From HGM04593 sp045634365 (GTDB taxonomy: Bacteria; Bacteroidota; Bacteroidia; Bacteroidales; Bacteroidaceae): a stretch of DNA of 64,000 nt. This document shows, in pieces, positions 18,701 to 26,443 of this stretch. Under the pieces are notes generated by a model, which saw only the letters and a list, made by a program, of their open reading frames with translations, made no database searches and was not told where the DNA came from. The stretch lies in contig JAZRAC010000057.1 of assembly GCA_045634365.1 (NCBI GenBank), positions 1-64,000 of the forward strand. The letters are read 5' to 3'. How positions within the stretch are numbered: the stretch's first letter is position 1; each line of letters starts with the position of its first letter. The position numbers were made by a program, and so were the translations under genes.

Positions 18701-20755
18701 ATAAAGCATTGTTCCTACCCCTTTATCGCCATAGCTTGCACGGCGCGAGATATTATCAAGGAATTCACTCTCGCGACTATCGAGCGGTTCCCCGTTGGCT
18801 TTTTTATACATAGCCTCGGCAATTTCGTTTATGTCGGCCCCACGCTCTTGCGCATAAAGCCCTGCCTGACGGAAGAAATTTTCCGAGTCGTATCTGCCCA
18901 ACAATGCCTCCTCACAGGTAGCAATCTTGTTTTTTCGCAATTCGGAGTGGTTCGTAATGAGGAAGGTCTCTACATCCTTTATATTAGTAAATTCACGAGT
19001 AGAAATGCGACGTCCATTAGCATCGAACAGTGTGGCACTGTAAGCACCGCCACCTGCTTCCTGTATGCTGCAATCGACTGCAACAGGCGGTGTCGATGTT
19101 ACTTTATTTTCCACAAGATAGAGAAGCTTGGAACGGGTTGCAGCCGACAATTCACCACTCTCCATCAAGGCCAGATAGTTGTTCTTTATAGCATCGAGCT
19201 CTGTGGGAGTTTTATTGGACGAGGTTTTAAAAGCATCTTCAAGTGCCAATATAAAACGTTGCGGATCGACGCCGGCTTTACGAACTTCGCGCGATTCATC
19301 GGCAGTGAGTCGAAGCCTCTGTTTCAATTTGCCATTGGCATCGAGTTTAAGACTGCCACCGACGGGACGCCAATGGGCAAGTTTCATTGCACCAAGCGTT
19401 GCCACACTCTCGCCATAATCGTAGAGAAGGTCGATGGGCTCCACATCCACGCCCGATGCGAGTTTACCGGCATTTGAACTCAATGTAAACACGCCGGACT
19501 CTGCGCCAAGCACACCGGCCGACGCGGCAGCCTTCCTGCCACCGGTAAGGCCGCGCGAAAGTTCGCGCAAGGGAGTACCCACCGCACCAACTGCCGCACC
19601 CGTAGTAAAGCCGTGAGCATAAGCATCGACAGCCTTGCCTACATCAATTCCATCGTTGTAGAGCAAGTCATCGGCTATGCTGTTGGAAGCGTCGTAACCA
19701 CCAAGCGTGAGACCCTGCACCGCCGAATTCTGGGCAATTTTCGCACCCATCTTGTCAACTATCGCACGCCTCACAATACGCTCGGCCTCGGGCAATTTCA
19801 TTCCGCGCACCGCATACTTCTTGGCAAGATTTAACGACAATCCCTTTGTAATACCCGTGGCAGCCTTGCTTGCAATATTGGACGAGAGAGAGCCAATACC
19901 TGCAAACATAGGCATATCCATCATTAGTGAGCCGATACCCGCAGCAAGTTTTTCGGCGCGGCTTGCATCGTAGGCCGAAAGGCCGGCCGCATTCACAGCA
20001 GCCTGCGAAGAGTGTGGCGAATAGGCCATATTTCCCAGATTCACAAGCTTGCCTGTCAAGGAGTTGTCAATCGCACTGCGTGCAATATATTCACCACTGC
20101 TTTTGGGCTTGGCCTCATCCACATATTCATCCATCATACGTTGCTCGATGGCCGGCTCCACCACAGCCGTGCGATAGGCCTCGGGCGACAACCCCGCGTA
20201 ACGGGCATAGCTGCCCGCAATATCATCGAGCCCCTTTTCGGGTAGTTTTTGCATTGTATTGTGGATTACTCGTCGCGGATCCGATTCATTGCGCATCGCA
20301 CCTGCTGCGGCAACAGGGTCGGCACCGAGCACCGATATTCCTTTTCTATAAGCCTCCATTGCACGCTCACCGACCGCCTTCTTCTCACTGTCGAAGATTC
20401 CCTTAACATTGCTATTGTAGTACCCCTCTGTGGCATCCTTCACTGCCCTATCCGACATTACAAACTGACGGCGGCGACGAAGTTCATCATCCTTGGGCAC
20501 AATATAGTTGCGTGCCGAAGCAATAAACTCCTTTTCGCGCTTGCCGGCATCGAGAGGAGCCGACAAACGCTGTTGCTCATTATCAAAATAGGAGGAGAGC
20601 TCGTTCATCGAAGAGCTCAAAGGTTCACTCTTCTCGGGAGAGAAGGCATCAAAGCCCTCGGCTCCGTCCAGGGGTTCATACAAAGCACTCTTAATTCGCT
20701 TGCGTTTGGAATTTTCATATCCCAAAATTCCACTGTTCTCATCGTTTCTAATCAT
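15779..20755 (-). CDS. large phage polyvalent / ejection-type protein with zincin and degenerate zincin domains
   Basis: A 1658-residue intact reading frame. Residues 1-220 are charged and helical. Residues about 260-430 are rich in Gly, Ala and Ser with hydrophobic runs (GIGSLMMDMPMFAGIGSLSS, HGFTTGAAVGAVGTPL), as in ejection proteins that enter membranes. Residues about 830-960 hold a zincin-like metallopeptidase core, VVVHEVVGHKGL (H901, E902, H906) with a candidate third ligand in VEEYMAH (E952/E953). Residues about 1075-1400 match the large polyvalent protein-associated domain seen in phage and mobile-element proteins: FIGERGADNL, AIAKEMEADG, IWRETGWARGADGMWR, FYAAYPELAHIPVKI, then GNVETRNLLKR and STEDFPREKQM. 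At the place where that domain normally has HEIQHAIQ this protein has VTPLQQMIQHYEGF, so the second site is probably inactive. The rest is charged, coiled. Likely a virion-packaged protein delivered with DNA; that is an inference from the family and neighbours. Confidence 0.72.
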   Translation of the reverse strand: MIRNDENSGILGYENSKRKRIKSALYEPLDGAEGFDAFSPEKSEPLSSSMNELSSYFDNEQQRLSAPLDAGKREKEFIASARNYIVPKDDELRRRRQFVMSDRAVKDATEGYYNSNVKGIFDSEKKAVGERAMEAYRKGISVLGADPVAAAGAMRNESDPRRVIHNTMQKLPEKGLDDIAGSYARYAGLSPEAYRTAVVEPAIEQRMMDEYVDEAKPKSSGEYIARSAIDNSLTGKLVNLGNMAYSPHSSQAAVNAAGLSAYDASRAEKLAAGIGSLMMDMPMFAGIGSLSSNIASKAATGITKGLSLNLAKKYAVRGMKLPEAERIVRRAIVDKMGAKIAQNSAVQGLTLGGYDASNSIADDLLYNDGIDVGKAVDAYAHGFTTGAAVGAVGTPLRELSRGLTGGRKAAASAGVLGAESGVFTLSSNAGKLASGVDVEPIDLLYDYGESVATLGAMKLAHWRPVGGSLKLDANGKLKQRLRLTADESREVRKAGVDPQRFILALEDAFKTSSNKTPTELDAIKNNYLALMESGELSAATRSKLLYLVENKVTSTPPVAVDCSIQEAGGGAYSATLFDANGRRISTREFTNIKDVETFLITNHSELRKNKIATCEEALLGRYDSENFFRQAGLYAQERGADINEIAEAMYKKANGEPLDSRESEFLDNISRRASYGDKGVGTMLYNLRKQLENEFNLNEGSLLAAVNRKAYRCSAAENRALDKYLEIMQQEVETLKSGTTTTRYNSLQKERENSPYGNLGNEEIKAHEKKRYVNFVNSTDAGWLNKDAYPDLTEGTEAVGGNRRIKVPTKWNKPYAWSYIGLQNSHETMRNYKQRAEEMAQKLGYKLNFLFDEREVEDTTNEVDYNNKIRSLGWVDNSNGKVYINLPNIKDMSELERVVVHEVVGHKGLSNLFGMYLFDFYEELYKSADAEVLDGIYEIGRKYKAPGFIAVEEYMAHLAEKDNPTRKERGILNRLKDYVNHALVRMNIISGEKAKVTTDELCRMLSAHKDAMLKGTQPNDYRASVFGRFPSARHKVDYYNAPAYLKEVKRRIDKNEIYADTPEYLLPDKRALYEEFHPENEKKNAVASSYRFIGERGADNLSNADNGRLNEQIDLAIAKEMEADGETPQKIWRETGWARGADGMWRSELEYETIQLNDVVYNQLLMKDPQLARKYNKMVGGTFLAGGADEKFVEEIFDKYPSLFNDLQVRDIVSDPIFYAAYPELAHIPVKITKYMPEVSYYDPKKQVMYIRQNALMEPEVLAYNIVTPLQQMIQHYEGFEKSVSLLRADAEDAFVEQYYKALDDVEKIENYSNYENITGVLNVLNNQFVKEFGMPPTRFKEEFPTVDEYILHKVTGKSQSFSGNVETRNLLKRQMMLDVDRMNNIPESTEDFPREKQMSLEQFTRMKKMLAGPLDVIYKNVKENSSNRPMKFRKTSKKMKDLQLTPLEKKILRAQYDDVMSNLADAYSQLKERGALDEMEALEANAEFIELLIPYFVKEVALGGLYRPESRLRKYSDKYRTKGYKRRRLSNNDYIVDLLKKAVEEEKNRAEVSRSYKNSNLPMFNENDQLSRKELVDVFKEKHNRGVDDYWRDYYNKLVIDEDAPRNVEHDREFFRRLHENFSEEAERKMEAEKKKVYNDEIPFNITEEDIKNNDNN

Positions 20756-20760
20756 ATATC

Positions 20761-21255
20761 TTACTTTTTATTGTTGTTTATATACCAAACAGGAGTTTTT
20801 ATGTTTTTAATTTTATGCAGAATATCTCCACGCCCTTTTGAGCCATATTTCCACTCCATTGCAGGGGAAAGCGCCGAGTGGCGCACACTGTTACGCGCAA
20901 CAGGAACAAGAGGAAGATTATTCCCACTTTTCGCTCCATTTGTTTTAAAGCTATCGGCTGCTATTCTGCCACCATAATCGGTAATTGCTTTAAAATAACG
21001 TTGCTTTGCAATCTCGAACCCTCTGGCTGCGGTTGCCGCTTGCGGACGAGGCGCAACATCATACTGCACCCCCTTATTACGCCCCATAATGGAGAGCAGA
21101 CTGGTGGCAAAATCGGTAACGGCAGCCATTGTACGCTTCTGTTTGGCTCTTTCATAATCCCTGCGTGCACTATCCAGAATTCGTTGTCGGTATAATGCCG
21201 CGTACTTTTCATCATTACTTTTGTACATAGGCTTGTTCTTATTCATCAATCTCAT
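20761..21255 (-). CDS. small virion-core-like protein of the phage island
   Basis: A 164-residue basic helical protein (or 161 if the ATG at 21246 is used). Its first 16 bases overlap the end of the upstream gene and it ends 5 bases before the 1658-residue gene, so all are translated from one message. The N-terminal YRQRILDSARRDYERAKQKR helix followed by a short hydrophobic, small-residue segment (TDFATSLLSIMG) resembles the small internal virion proteins of Bacteroidetes podovirus-like elements; I cannot name a family. No catalytic motif. Function beyond a probable structural or ejection role is unknown. Confidence 0.55.
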   Translation of the reverse strand: MRLMNKNKPMYKSNDEKYAALYRQRILDSARRDYERAKQKRTMAAVTDFATSLLSIMGRNKGVQYDVAPRPQAATAARGFEIAKQRYFKAITDYGGRIAADSFKTNGAKSGNNLPLVPVARNSVRHSALSPAMEWKYGSKGRGDILHKIKNIKTPVWYINNNKK

Positions 21256-21766
21256 TACCCCAGTTAAGCCCCATTAAAGCATCCTTGAAGAGGTCGAGCC
21301 CCTTGGTTGCACTTTGCGCCGCCATCTTTTCGTCGAGCGAGAGTTGCGACAATTGCCCGTTGGCAATCGCCTGCCTGTTTTTCAGGTGAGTGGAGTCGAT
21401 GTTACGTTTCACTGCATCGCTCTGCGAAGCAATATTTGTCATAACATTATCCATCACATTCAACCCCTGCTGATTACGCGCAACAGCAAGCTCGGGCGTG
21501 GCACCGTTTATTGCCGCATACGCCCTGTTCTGCTCATTCTGCTTACGCAAAGTCTTTTCCACCCTCTTAATGGCGGCTCTCGAACTGGAATCGTTCAAAT
21601 AGTCACTGAAATAGTTTCTTCGGAACCAATTATTCTCCATTTGAGAGGCGTTTTTCATAAGATTTTTACGCGCCTCCTTGGCCTTGGCCGAATCGAACAT
21701 TCCTTTAATACCCGAATAGAGCCCCAAGGCCCCATTCGCCACTGATAAAACTGTAAATAAACCCAT
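21239..21766 (-). CDS. small virion-core-like protein of the phage island
   Basis: From the ATG at 21766 (MGLFTVLSVANGALGLYSG) the product is 175 residues; a start at 21805 would add a 13-residue extension with no family look. It begins with a Gly-rich hydrophobic segment and continues as a long amphipathic helix region: RRNYFSDYLNDSSSRAAIKR, then GATPELAVARNQQGLNVMDN and NGQLSQLSLDEKMAAQS. This pattern, a membrane-active N terminus followed by helices, is common in phage head-core or ejection proteins. First gene of the four-gene minus-strand block; overlaps the next by 17 bases. Role inferred from context. Confidence 0.55.
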   Translation of the reverse strand: MGLFTVLSVANGALGLYSGIKGMFDSAKAKEARKNLMKNASQMENNWFRRNYFSDYLNDSSSRAAIKRVEKTLRKQNEQNRAYAAINGATPELAVARNQQGLNVMDNVMTNIASQSDAVKRNIDSTHLKNRQAIANGQLSQLSLDEKMAAQSATKGLDLFKDALMGLNWGNEIDE

Positions 21767-21809
21767 ACGTCTTTTTTGCTGCAAAAGAAATATCAAAATG
21801 AGCAAACAA

Positions 21810-21864
21810 GGTTGCTAAATTAACAAAAACATCTAATACACAAGATTTTAGCAATTCAGCAACC
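21810..21864. promoter_or_regulatory. inverted repeat in the divergent region of the phage island
   Basis: TTGCTAAA (21812-21819) is the reverse complement of TTTAGCAA (21847-21854), and GGTTGCT (21810-21816) of AGCAACC (21858-21864). It lies between the divergent 175- and 81-residue genes, upstream of a -7 box, where an operator would be expected. Function is inferred only from position. Confidence 0.4.
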
Positions 21865-21883
21865 TTCTCGCGCAAATAGGCTG

Positions 21884-21891
21884 TATCTTTG
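21884..21891 (+). promoter_or_regulatory. Bacteroidetes -7 box upstream of the 81-residue gene
   Basis: TATCTTTG matches TAnnTTTG and sits 31 bases before the ATG at 21922. I found no comparable box on the minus strand for the portal block. Confidence 0.55.
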
Positions 21892-21921
21892 TAAGAAAGA
21901 ACGAAAATAAATATTCAAGCA

Positions 21922-22167
21922 ATGGTAAAAAGCAGAAAGAACGGTTGTGTCACAATCGACGATGTACACAACGAAACACTCTCACTCTTTCATCGCCTAA
22001 TACAAAGGCTCGAAAAACTGACAGTGAACTGCGAGGACCCCGGCACAATAAACCAAGCACTGAAAACCACCGCCGATTTTCTTGTGAAGCTCAACAAGGA
22101 GAGGGAGCAAGGCGATGAAAATCTCGGTGCACTTCTGCAACAGACCTTGCGGGGTATTGAGGGGTGA
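21922..22167 (+). CDS. 81-residue protein of unknown function, divergent from the phage block
   Basis: A small soluble protein, mostly helical, with a charged C-terminal half (KTTADFLVKLNKEREQGDEN). It has its own promoter box (21884-21891) and a hairpin terminator (22183-22220), so it is a self-contained unit. Its size and position next to portal and core genes would fit a DNA-packaging or regulatory accessory of the island, but I recognise no family and no helix-turn-helix. Function unknown. Confidence 0.6.
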   Translation: MVKSRKNGCVTIDDVHNETLSLFHRLIQRLEKLTVNCEDPGTINQALKTTADFLVKLNKEREQGDENLGALLQQTLRGIEG

Positions 22168-22182
22168 TTATTACTCGCAAAA

Positions 22183-22220
22183 AAGCAATGAGGAGAGTTT
22201 TTGGCTCATCCTCATTGCTT
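22183..22220 (+). terminator. hairpin terminator after the 81-residue gene
   Basis: An 11-base perfect stem AAGCAATGAGG / CCTCATTGCTT starting 16 bases after the stop codon, with an A run before and a T-containing loop. Confidence 0.65.
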
Positions 22221-22331
22221 GTAAACAAATAGAAGTATATATAATAAGGTAATAACGCGTTGCACGGCAAGCGAGAAGGAGAAGCGTTACCGGCGGGTTG
22301 AGGATATTGTAATAAACAGTCCCAAAAGGCT

Positions 22332-22742
22332 GTGGAAAATTTTAGCGATAGTATTCATGTGCTGCTCGCCGGAGTATCGGCCCTGCTGTTACCGGGCCTT
22401 ATTCACAGATATAAGATAAGCAGAGAGGTTGAGAAGATGCCCTATTATAAAAGAGTGGCAACGGACGAAGAGTTCGAGAAATTTAAAAAGAATTTAAATC
22501 TATATTACAACGATGTTGTTATTTTCGTGAACGACAGCACCAACCTCAAAAAATACCCTTCGTATTTCTCATATTGCGTCAGATACAAAGAATTGATGCG
22601 GGCTGCGGTTAAAAGAATGCAACAGGACGAATGGACTTACAATGGTTTTAAATGGGCATCGAACCCTATTGGCGGATATAAAAGAAAGTTCCTCGAAGAA
22701 TTAGATGAAAAGCAAAGAATAAATGCCGACAAACTGCCCTGA
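22332..22742 (+). CDS. 136-residue protein with one N-terminal membrane segment, function unknown
   Basis: Starts at a GTG codon (22332); the frame is open only to 22302 upstream and has no ATG before the hydrophobic segment VLLAGVSALLLPGLI (about residues 11-25). The rest is soluble and rich in Tyr and Lys (YYKRVATDEEFEKFKKNLNLYYNDVV). No family recognised. An internal ATG would remove the membrane segment and give about 101 residues. It stands at the edge of the phage-like island before the convergent mazG gene. Confidence 0.5.
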   Translation: MENFSDSIHVLLAGVSALLLPGLIHRYKISREVEKMPYYKRVATDEEFEKFKKNLNLYYNDVVIFVNDSTNLKKYPSYFSYCVRYKELMRAAVKRMQQDEWTYNGFKWASNPIGGYKRKFLEELDEKQRINADKLP

Positions 22743-22789
22743 TAGCCGTTTGTCGGCATCAGCCTATTAACATATTCAAACAAAGAAGT

Positions 22790-23575
22790 TTACAGTCCCT
22801 GTACCTTTGCCTCGTTCCAAAGAGCATCCATTTCGGCAAGCGACATTTCGTGCAAAGAACGGCCGGCAGCCTTTGCCCCCTCCTCCACATAATTGAAACG
22901 GCGGCGGAACTTGCTGTTGGTGTACTCCAATGCCGTGTCGGGGTTCATTCCATAAAGACGACCGGCATTCACTATGCTGAAAATAAAATCGCCAAACTCC
23001 TTCTCTGCGGCAGCCTTGTCGCCACGTTCCATTTCTGCTTGAAGCTCGGCAAGTTCCTCGCGCACCTTCTCCCACACATCCTCTTTTTTGTCCCAATCGA
23101 AACCCACGTTGGCAGCCTTCTCCTGCATACGGAACGCCTTTATGAGCGAGGGCATAGAGGCAGGTACACCGCTCAACACAGTCTTATTGCCACCCTTCTC
23201 GGCCATTTTAAGTTGCTCCCAATTCTTGCACACCTCACCGGCAGTGTCGGCCTTTGCCTGCCCAAACACGTGAGGATGGCGATAAATAAGCTTCTCGCAC
23301 AAGCGGTCGCACACATCCTTTATATCAAATTGCTGCTGCTCCTGCGCAATTTTCGAATAGAACGCAACGTGCAAGAGAACATCGCCAAGTTCCTTGCATA
23401 TATTCTGTGTATCGTCGGCCACAAGGGCATCGGACAGCTCGTAGACCTCCTCTATTGTATTAGGGCGCAAGCTGCTGTTAGTTTGTTTCCTGTCCCACGG
23501 ACATTTTTCCCGCAGTTCGTCGAGAATATCCAAAAAACGGCCGAAAGAGGCTAAAATTTCACTCCTGCTATGCAT
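22790..23575 (-). CDS. mazG: nucleoside triphosphate pyrophosphohydrolase
   Basis: Hydrolyses NTPs and dNTPs, including damaged ones, to NMP and pyrophosphate. The 261-residue length is that of double-domain MazG. The first domain shows CPWDRKQT, the acidic metal-binding pattern EEVYELSDAL and KELGDVLLHVAFYSKIAQE; the second repeats the pattern as KVREELAELQAEME and EKEFGDFIFSIVNAGR, then a C-terminal NSKFRRRFNYVEE segment. The second domain carries the usual activity in E. coli MazG. It is transcribed divergently from valS from a TACCTTTG box at 23598-23605. Confidence 0.95.
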   Translation of the reverse strand: MHSRSEILASFGRFLDILDELREKCPWDRKQTNSSLRPNTIEEVYELSDALVADDTQNICKELGDVLLHVAFYSKIAQEQQQFDIKDVCDRLCEKLIYRHPHVFGQAKADTAGEVCKNWEQLKMAEKGGNKTVLSGVPASMPSLIKAFRMQEKAANVGFDWDKKEDVWEKVREELAELQAEMERGDKAAAEKEFGDFIFSIVNAGRLYGMNPDTALEYTNSKFRRRFNYVEEGAKAAGRSLHEMSLAEMDALWNEAKVQGL

Positions 23576-23597
23576 ATTTTCATATTTTTATGGTGTA

Positions 23598-23605
23598 CAA
23601 AGGTA
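23598..23605 (-). promoter_or_regulatory. Bacteroidetes -7 box upstream of mazG
   Basis: Minus-strand TACCTTTG, a perfect TAnnTTTG match 23 bases before the mazG ATG; it stands almost back to back with the valS box at 23626-23633. Confidence 0.6.
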
Positions 23606-23625
23606 ATAAATTTAATAATAATACT

Positions 23626-23633
23626 TAACTTTG
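23626..23633 (+). promoter_or_regulatory. Bacteroidetes -7 box upstream of valS
   Basis: TAACTTTG matches TAnnTTTG and lies 51 bases before the valS ATG at 23684. It rules out the longer in-frame start at 23570, which lies upstream of this box. Confidence 0.6.
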
Positions 23634-23683
23634 CAATTCAGAATAATTTTACATATTGGAATAATTATAAAATCACTAAAATA

Positions 23684-26434
23684 ATGAGTTTAGCAACTAC
23701 TTATATTCCCGCCGAGGTTGAAGAGAAATGGTACGGATATTGGATGAAGAACAATCTTTTCCATTCGGAGCCCGACGATAGAGAGCCCTACACAATTGTA
23801 ATTCCCCCACCCAACGTAACCGGAGTGTTGCACATGGGACATATGCTCAACAACACCATTCAGGATATTCTGGTGCGTCGCGCAAGAATGATGGGCAAGA
23901 ACGCCTGCTGGGTACCCGGCACCGACCACGCCTCAATCGCCACCGAGGCCAAAGTGGTGAAAAAACTTGCCGAGCAAGGCATTAAGAAGAGCGACCTTAC
24001 CCGCGAGGAATTTTTGAAGCACGCGTGGGAGTGGAAAGAGGAGCACGGCGGAATTATATTGAAGCAGTTGCGCAAGCTCGGTGCATCGTGCGACTGGGAC
24101 CGCACATCCTTCACAATGGACGAAGTGCGCAGCAAGAGCGTCATAAAGGTATTCTGCGACCTCTACAACAAGGGCCTCATATACCGCGGCCTGCGTATGG
24201 TGAACTGGGACCCCAAGGCACAGACAGCATTGAGCAACGAAGAGGTTATATACAAGGAGGAGAAGAGCAAACTCTACTATCTTAAATACTATGTGGATGA
24301 AGCGGCCGGCAGCACCGACGGCGAAGAGAGCACAGCCGTTACATTGGCACCCACCGATGCATTCGACCCCACCGTGAAGCACCAGATTTTGCACCGCGAC
24401 GCACAAGGCCGTCGCTACGCAGTGGTGGCAACCACACGCCCCGAGACAATTATGGGCGACACTGCAATGTGCATCAACCCCAAAGACCCCAAAAACTCGT
24501 GGCTCAAAGGCAAACAGGTGATTGTACCCCTTGTGAACCGCGCAATCCCTGTAATAGAGGACCGCTACGTGGAGATTGAGTTTGGTACCGGTTGCTTGAA
24601 GGTAACCCCCGCTCACGACACCTACGACTATATGTTGGGCAAGACACACAACCTCGAAACAATCGACATTTTCAACGCCGACGCAACCATAAGCGAAGCG
24701 GCAGGGCTCTATGTGGGAATGGACCGTATGGAGGTGAGAAAGCAGATTGCCATAGACCTTGAAAAAGCAGGCCTGCTCGAAAAGGTTGAAGACTACGACA
24801 ACAAGGTGGGCTACTCGGAGCGTAACGCCGACACAGCAGTGGAGCCCCGCTTGTGTATGCAGTGGTTCCTGCGTATGCAGCACTTTGCCGACATAGCCTT
24901 GCCCCCTGTGATGAACGACGAACTTAAATTCTACCCCACAAAATACAAAACAACCTACAACAACTGGCTCGCCAACATACAGGATTGGTGTATCAGCCGC
25001 CAGCTGTGGTGGGGTCACCGCATTCCCGCCTACTTCCTGCCCACAGCTGAGGGAGAGGCCGAAAAATTTGTCGTAGCCGAGAGCCGCGACGAGGCATTGA
25101 AACTTGCACAGGCTGTTCCCGGATACGAAAATATCACTGCCGAGGAGTTGATGCACGACGAGGATGCACTCGACACTTGGTTCAGTTCTTGGTTGTGGCC
25201 AATTTCTTTGTTCAACGGTATTTTGGACCCGGGCAACAAGGAGATTAGCTACTACTACCCCACAAACGACCTTGTCACCGGCCCCGACATTATCTTCTTC
25301 TGGGTAGCCCGTATGATTATGGCCGGCTACGAATATCAGGGAGAAATGCCCTTCCGCAACGTATATTTCACAGGAATCGTGCGCGATAATCTTGGCCGCA
25401 AGATGAGCAAACAGCTTGGAAACTCGCCCAACCCCCTCGACCTTATCGAGAAATATGGAGCCGACGGCGTGCGTATGGGTATTATGCTCTCGGCACCTGC
25501 CGGAAACGACATTCTCTTCGACGAGAGCCTCTGCGAGCAAGGCCGTAACTTCTGCAACAAAATATGGAACGCTTTTCGCCTTGTAAAGGGCTGGAACGTG
25601 AGCAACGAGGCCGAGCAGCCCGAAAGTTCAAAGCTCGCCATACGTTACTTCGAGGAGGTGTTGGCAAAATCGGCAACCCTGCTCGACGACCAATTTGGCA
25701 AATACCGCATTAACGAGGCGTTGATGAATGTGTACACCCTCTTCTGGGACGAATTCTCGGCGTGGTACCTCGAAATGATTAAGCCCGCATACGGCTCACC
25801 CATAGACGCAGCCACATACGAAGCTACACTCAAATTCTTCGACAGCCTGTTGCGCCTTCTGCACCCCTTTATGCCCTTCATCACCGAGGAGCTGTGGCAA
25901 TCAATCTACGACCGCAAGGATGGCGAGAGCATTATGATACAGAGTGTAAAAGAGCTTAACCGCCCCATCGACGAGAATTTCTTGGGACAGATTGCAGCCC
26001 TCAAAGAGGTTGTGGGTAACATACGCGCAATACGCCAGCAGAAGAACCTTTCACCCCGCGAACCCCTCGCCTTGCAGATTATGGGCGAGTCACCCGTCGC
26101 AGGGCTCGAAAGTGTGCTCACAAAAATGGCCAACCTCACAGCGATTGAGAGCGTAACCTCGCCCGACGACACAGCAGTATCGTTCCGCGTGGGTACCACA
26201 GAATTTGCAGTGCCTATGGGCTCGCTCATCGACAAGGATGCCGAAATTGCCAAGATGCAGGAAGAGCTTGCCTACCACGAGAAGTTCCTCAAAAGCGTGG
26301 AAGCAAAGCTCAGCAACCCCAACTTTGTGAGCAAGGCCCCCGAAAAAATTATTGCCATAGAGCGCAAAAAACAGGCTGACGCCACCGAGAAAATTGCAAT
26401 GCTCAAAGAAAGCATACAAAAACTGTCTAAATAA
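23684..26434 (+). CDS. valS: valyl-tRNA synthetase
   Basis: Charges tRNA-Val. From the ATG at 23684 (MSLATTYIPAEVEEKW) the product is 916 residues, normal for the family. Class I motifs: PPPNVTGVLHMGHML (HIGH box) near the N terminus and KMSKQLGNSPNP (KMSKS box). The editing domain is marked by VVATTRPETIMGDTA, which deacylates mischarged threonine, and by the GTGCLKVTPAHD segment. The C terminus is the coiled-coil tRNA-binding arm (EIAKMQEELAYHEKFLKSVE). An in-frame ATG at 23570 lies before the promoter box and overlaps mazG, so I reject it. Confidence 0.97.
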   Translation: MSLATTYIPAEVEEKWYGYWMKNNLFHSEPDDREPYTIVIPPPNVTGVLHMGHMLNNTIQDILVRRARMMGKNACWVPGTDHASIATEAKVVKKLAEQGIKKSDLTREEFLKHAWEWKEEHGGIILKQLRKLGASCDWDRTSFTMDEVRSKSVIKVFCDLYNKGLIYRGLRMVNWDPKAQTALSNEEVIYKEEKSKLYYLKYYVDEAAGSTDGEESTAVTLAPTDAFDPTVKHQILHRDAQGRRYAVVATTRPETIMGDTAMCINPKDPKNSWLKGKQVIVPLVNRAIPVIEDRYVEIEFGTGCLKVTPAHDTYDYMLGKTHNLETIDIFNADATISEAAGLYVGMDRMEVRKQIAIDLEKAGLLEKVEDYDNKVGYSERNADTAVEPRLCMQWFLRMQHFADIALPPVMNDELKFYPTKYKTTYNNWLANIQDWCISRQLWWGHRIPAYFLPTAEGEAEKFVVAESRDEALKLAQAVPGYENITAEELMHDEDALDTWFSSWLWPISLFNGILDPGNKEISYYYPTNDLVTGPDIIFFWVARMIMAGYEYQGEMPFRNVYFTGIVRDNLGRKMSKQLGNSPNPLDLIEKYGADGVRMGIMLSAPAGNDILFDESLCEQGRNFCNKIWNAFRLVKGWNVSNEAEQPESSKLAIRYFEEVLAKSATLLDDQFGKYRINEALMNVYTLFWDEFSAWYLEMIKPAYGSPIDAATYEATLKFFDSLLRLLHPFMPFITEELWQSIYDRKDGESIMIQSVKELNRPIDENFLGQIAALKEVVGNIRAIRQQKNLSPREPLALQIMGESPVAGLESVLTKMANLTAIESVTSPDDTAVSFRVGTTEFAVPMGSLIDKDAEIAKMQEELAYHEKFLKSVEAKLSNPNFVSKAPEKIIAIERKKQADATEKIAMLKESIQKLSK

Positions 26435-26443
26435 AAGCACCTT

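Noticed and set aside
18455..19477. A 340-codon frame antisense to the polyvalent-protein gene
   Set aside because: No family match, and the sense protein has clear motifs; I treat it as a shadow frame.
23933..25540. A 535-codon open frame on the strand opposite valS
   Set aside because: It lies wholly inside a confidently identified gene in antisense, has no family resemblance, and its composition (many Val, Cys, His) is that expected of an antisense frame to a Gln/Asn/Ala-rich GC-rich gene.
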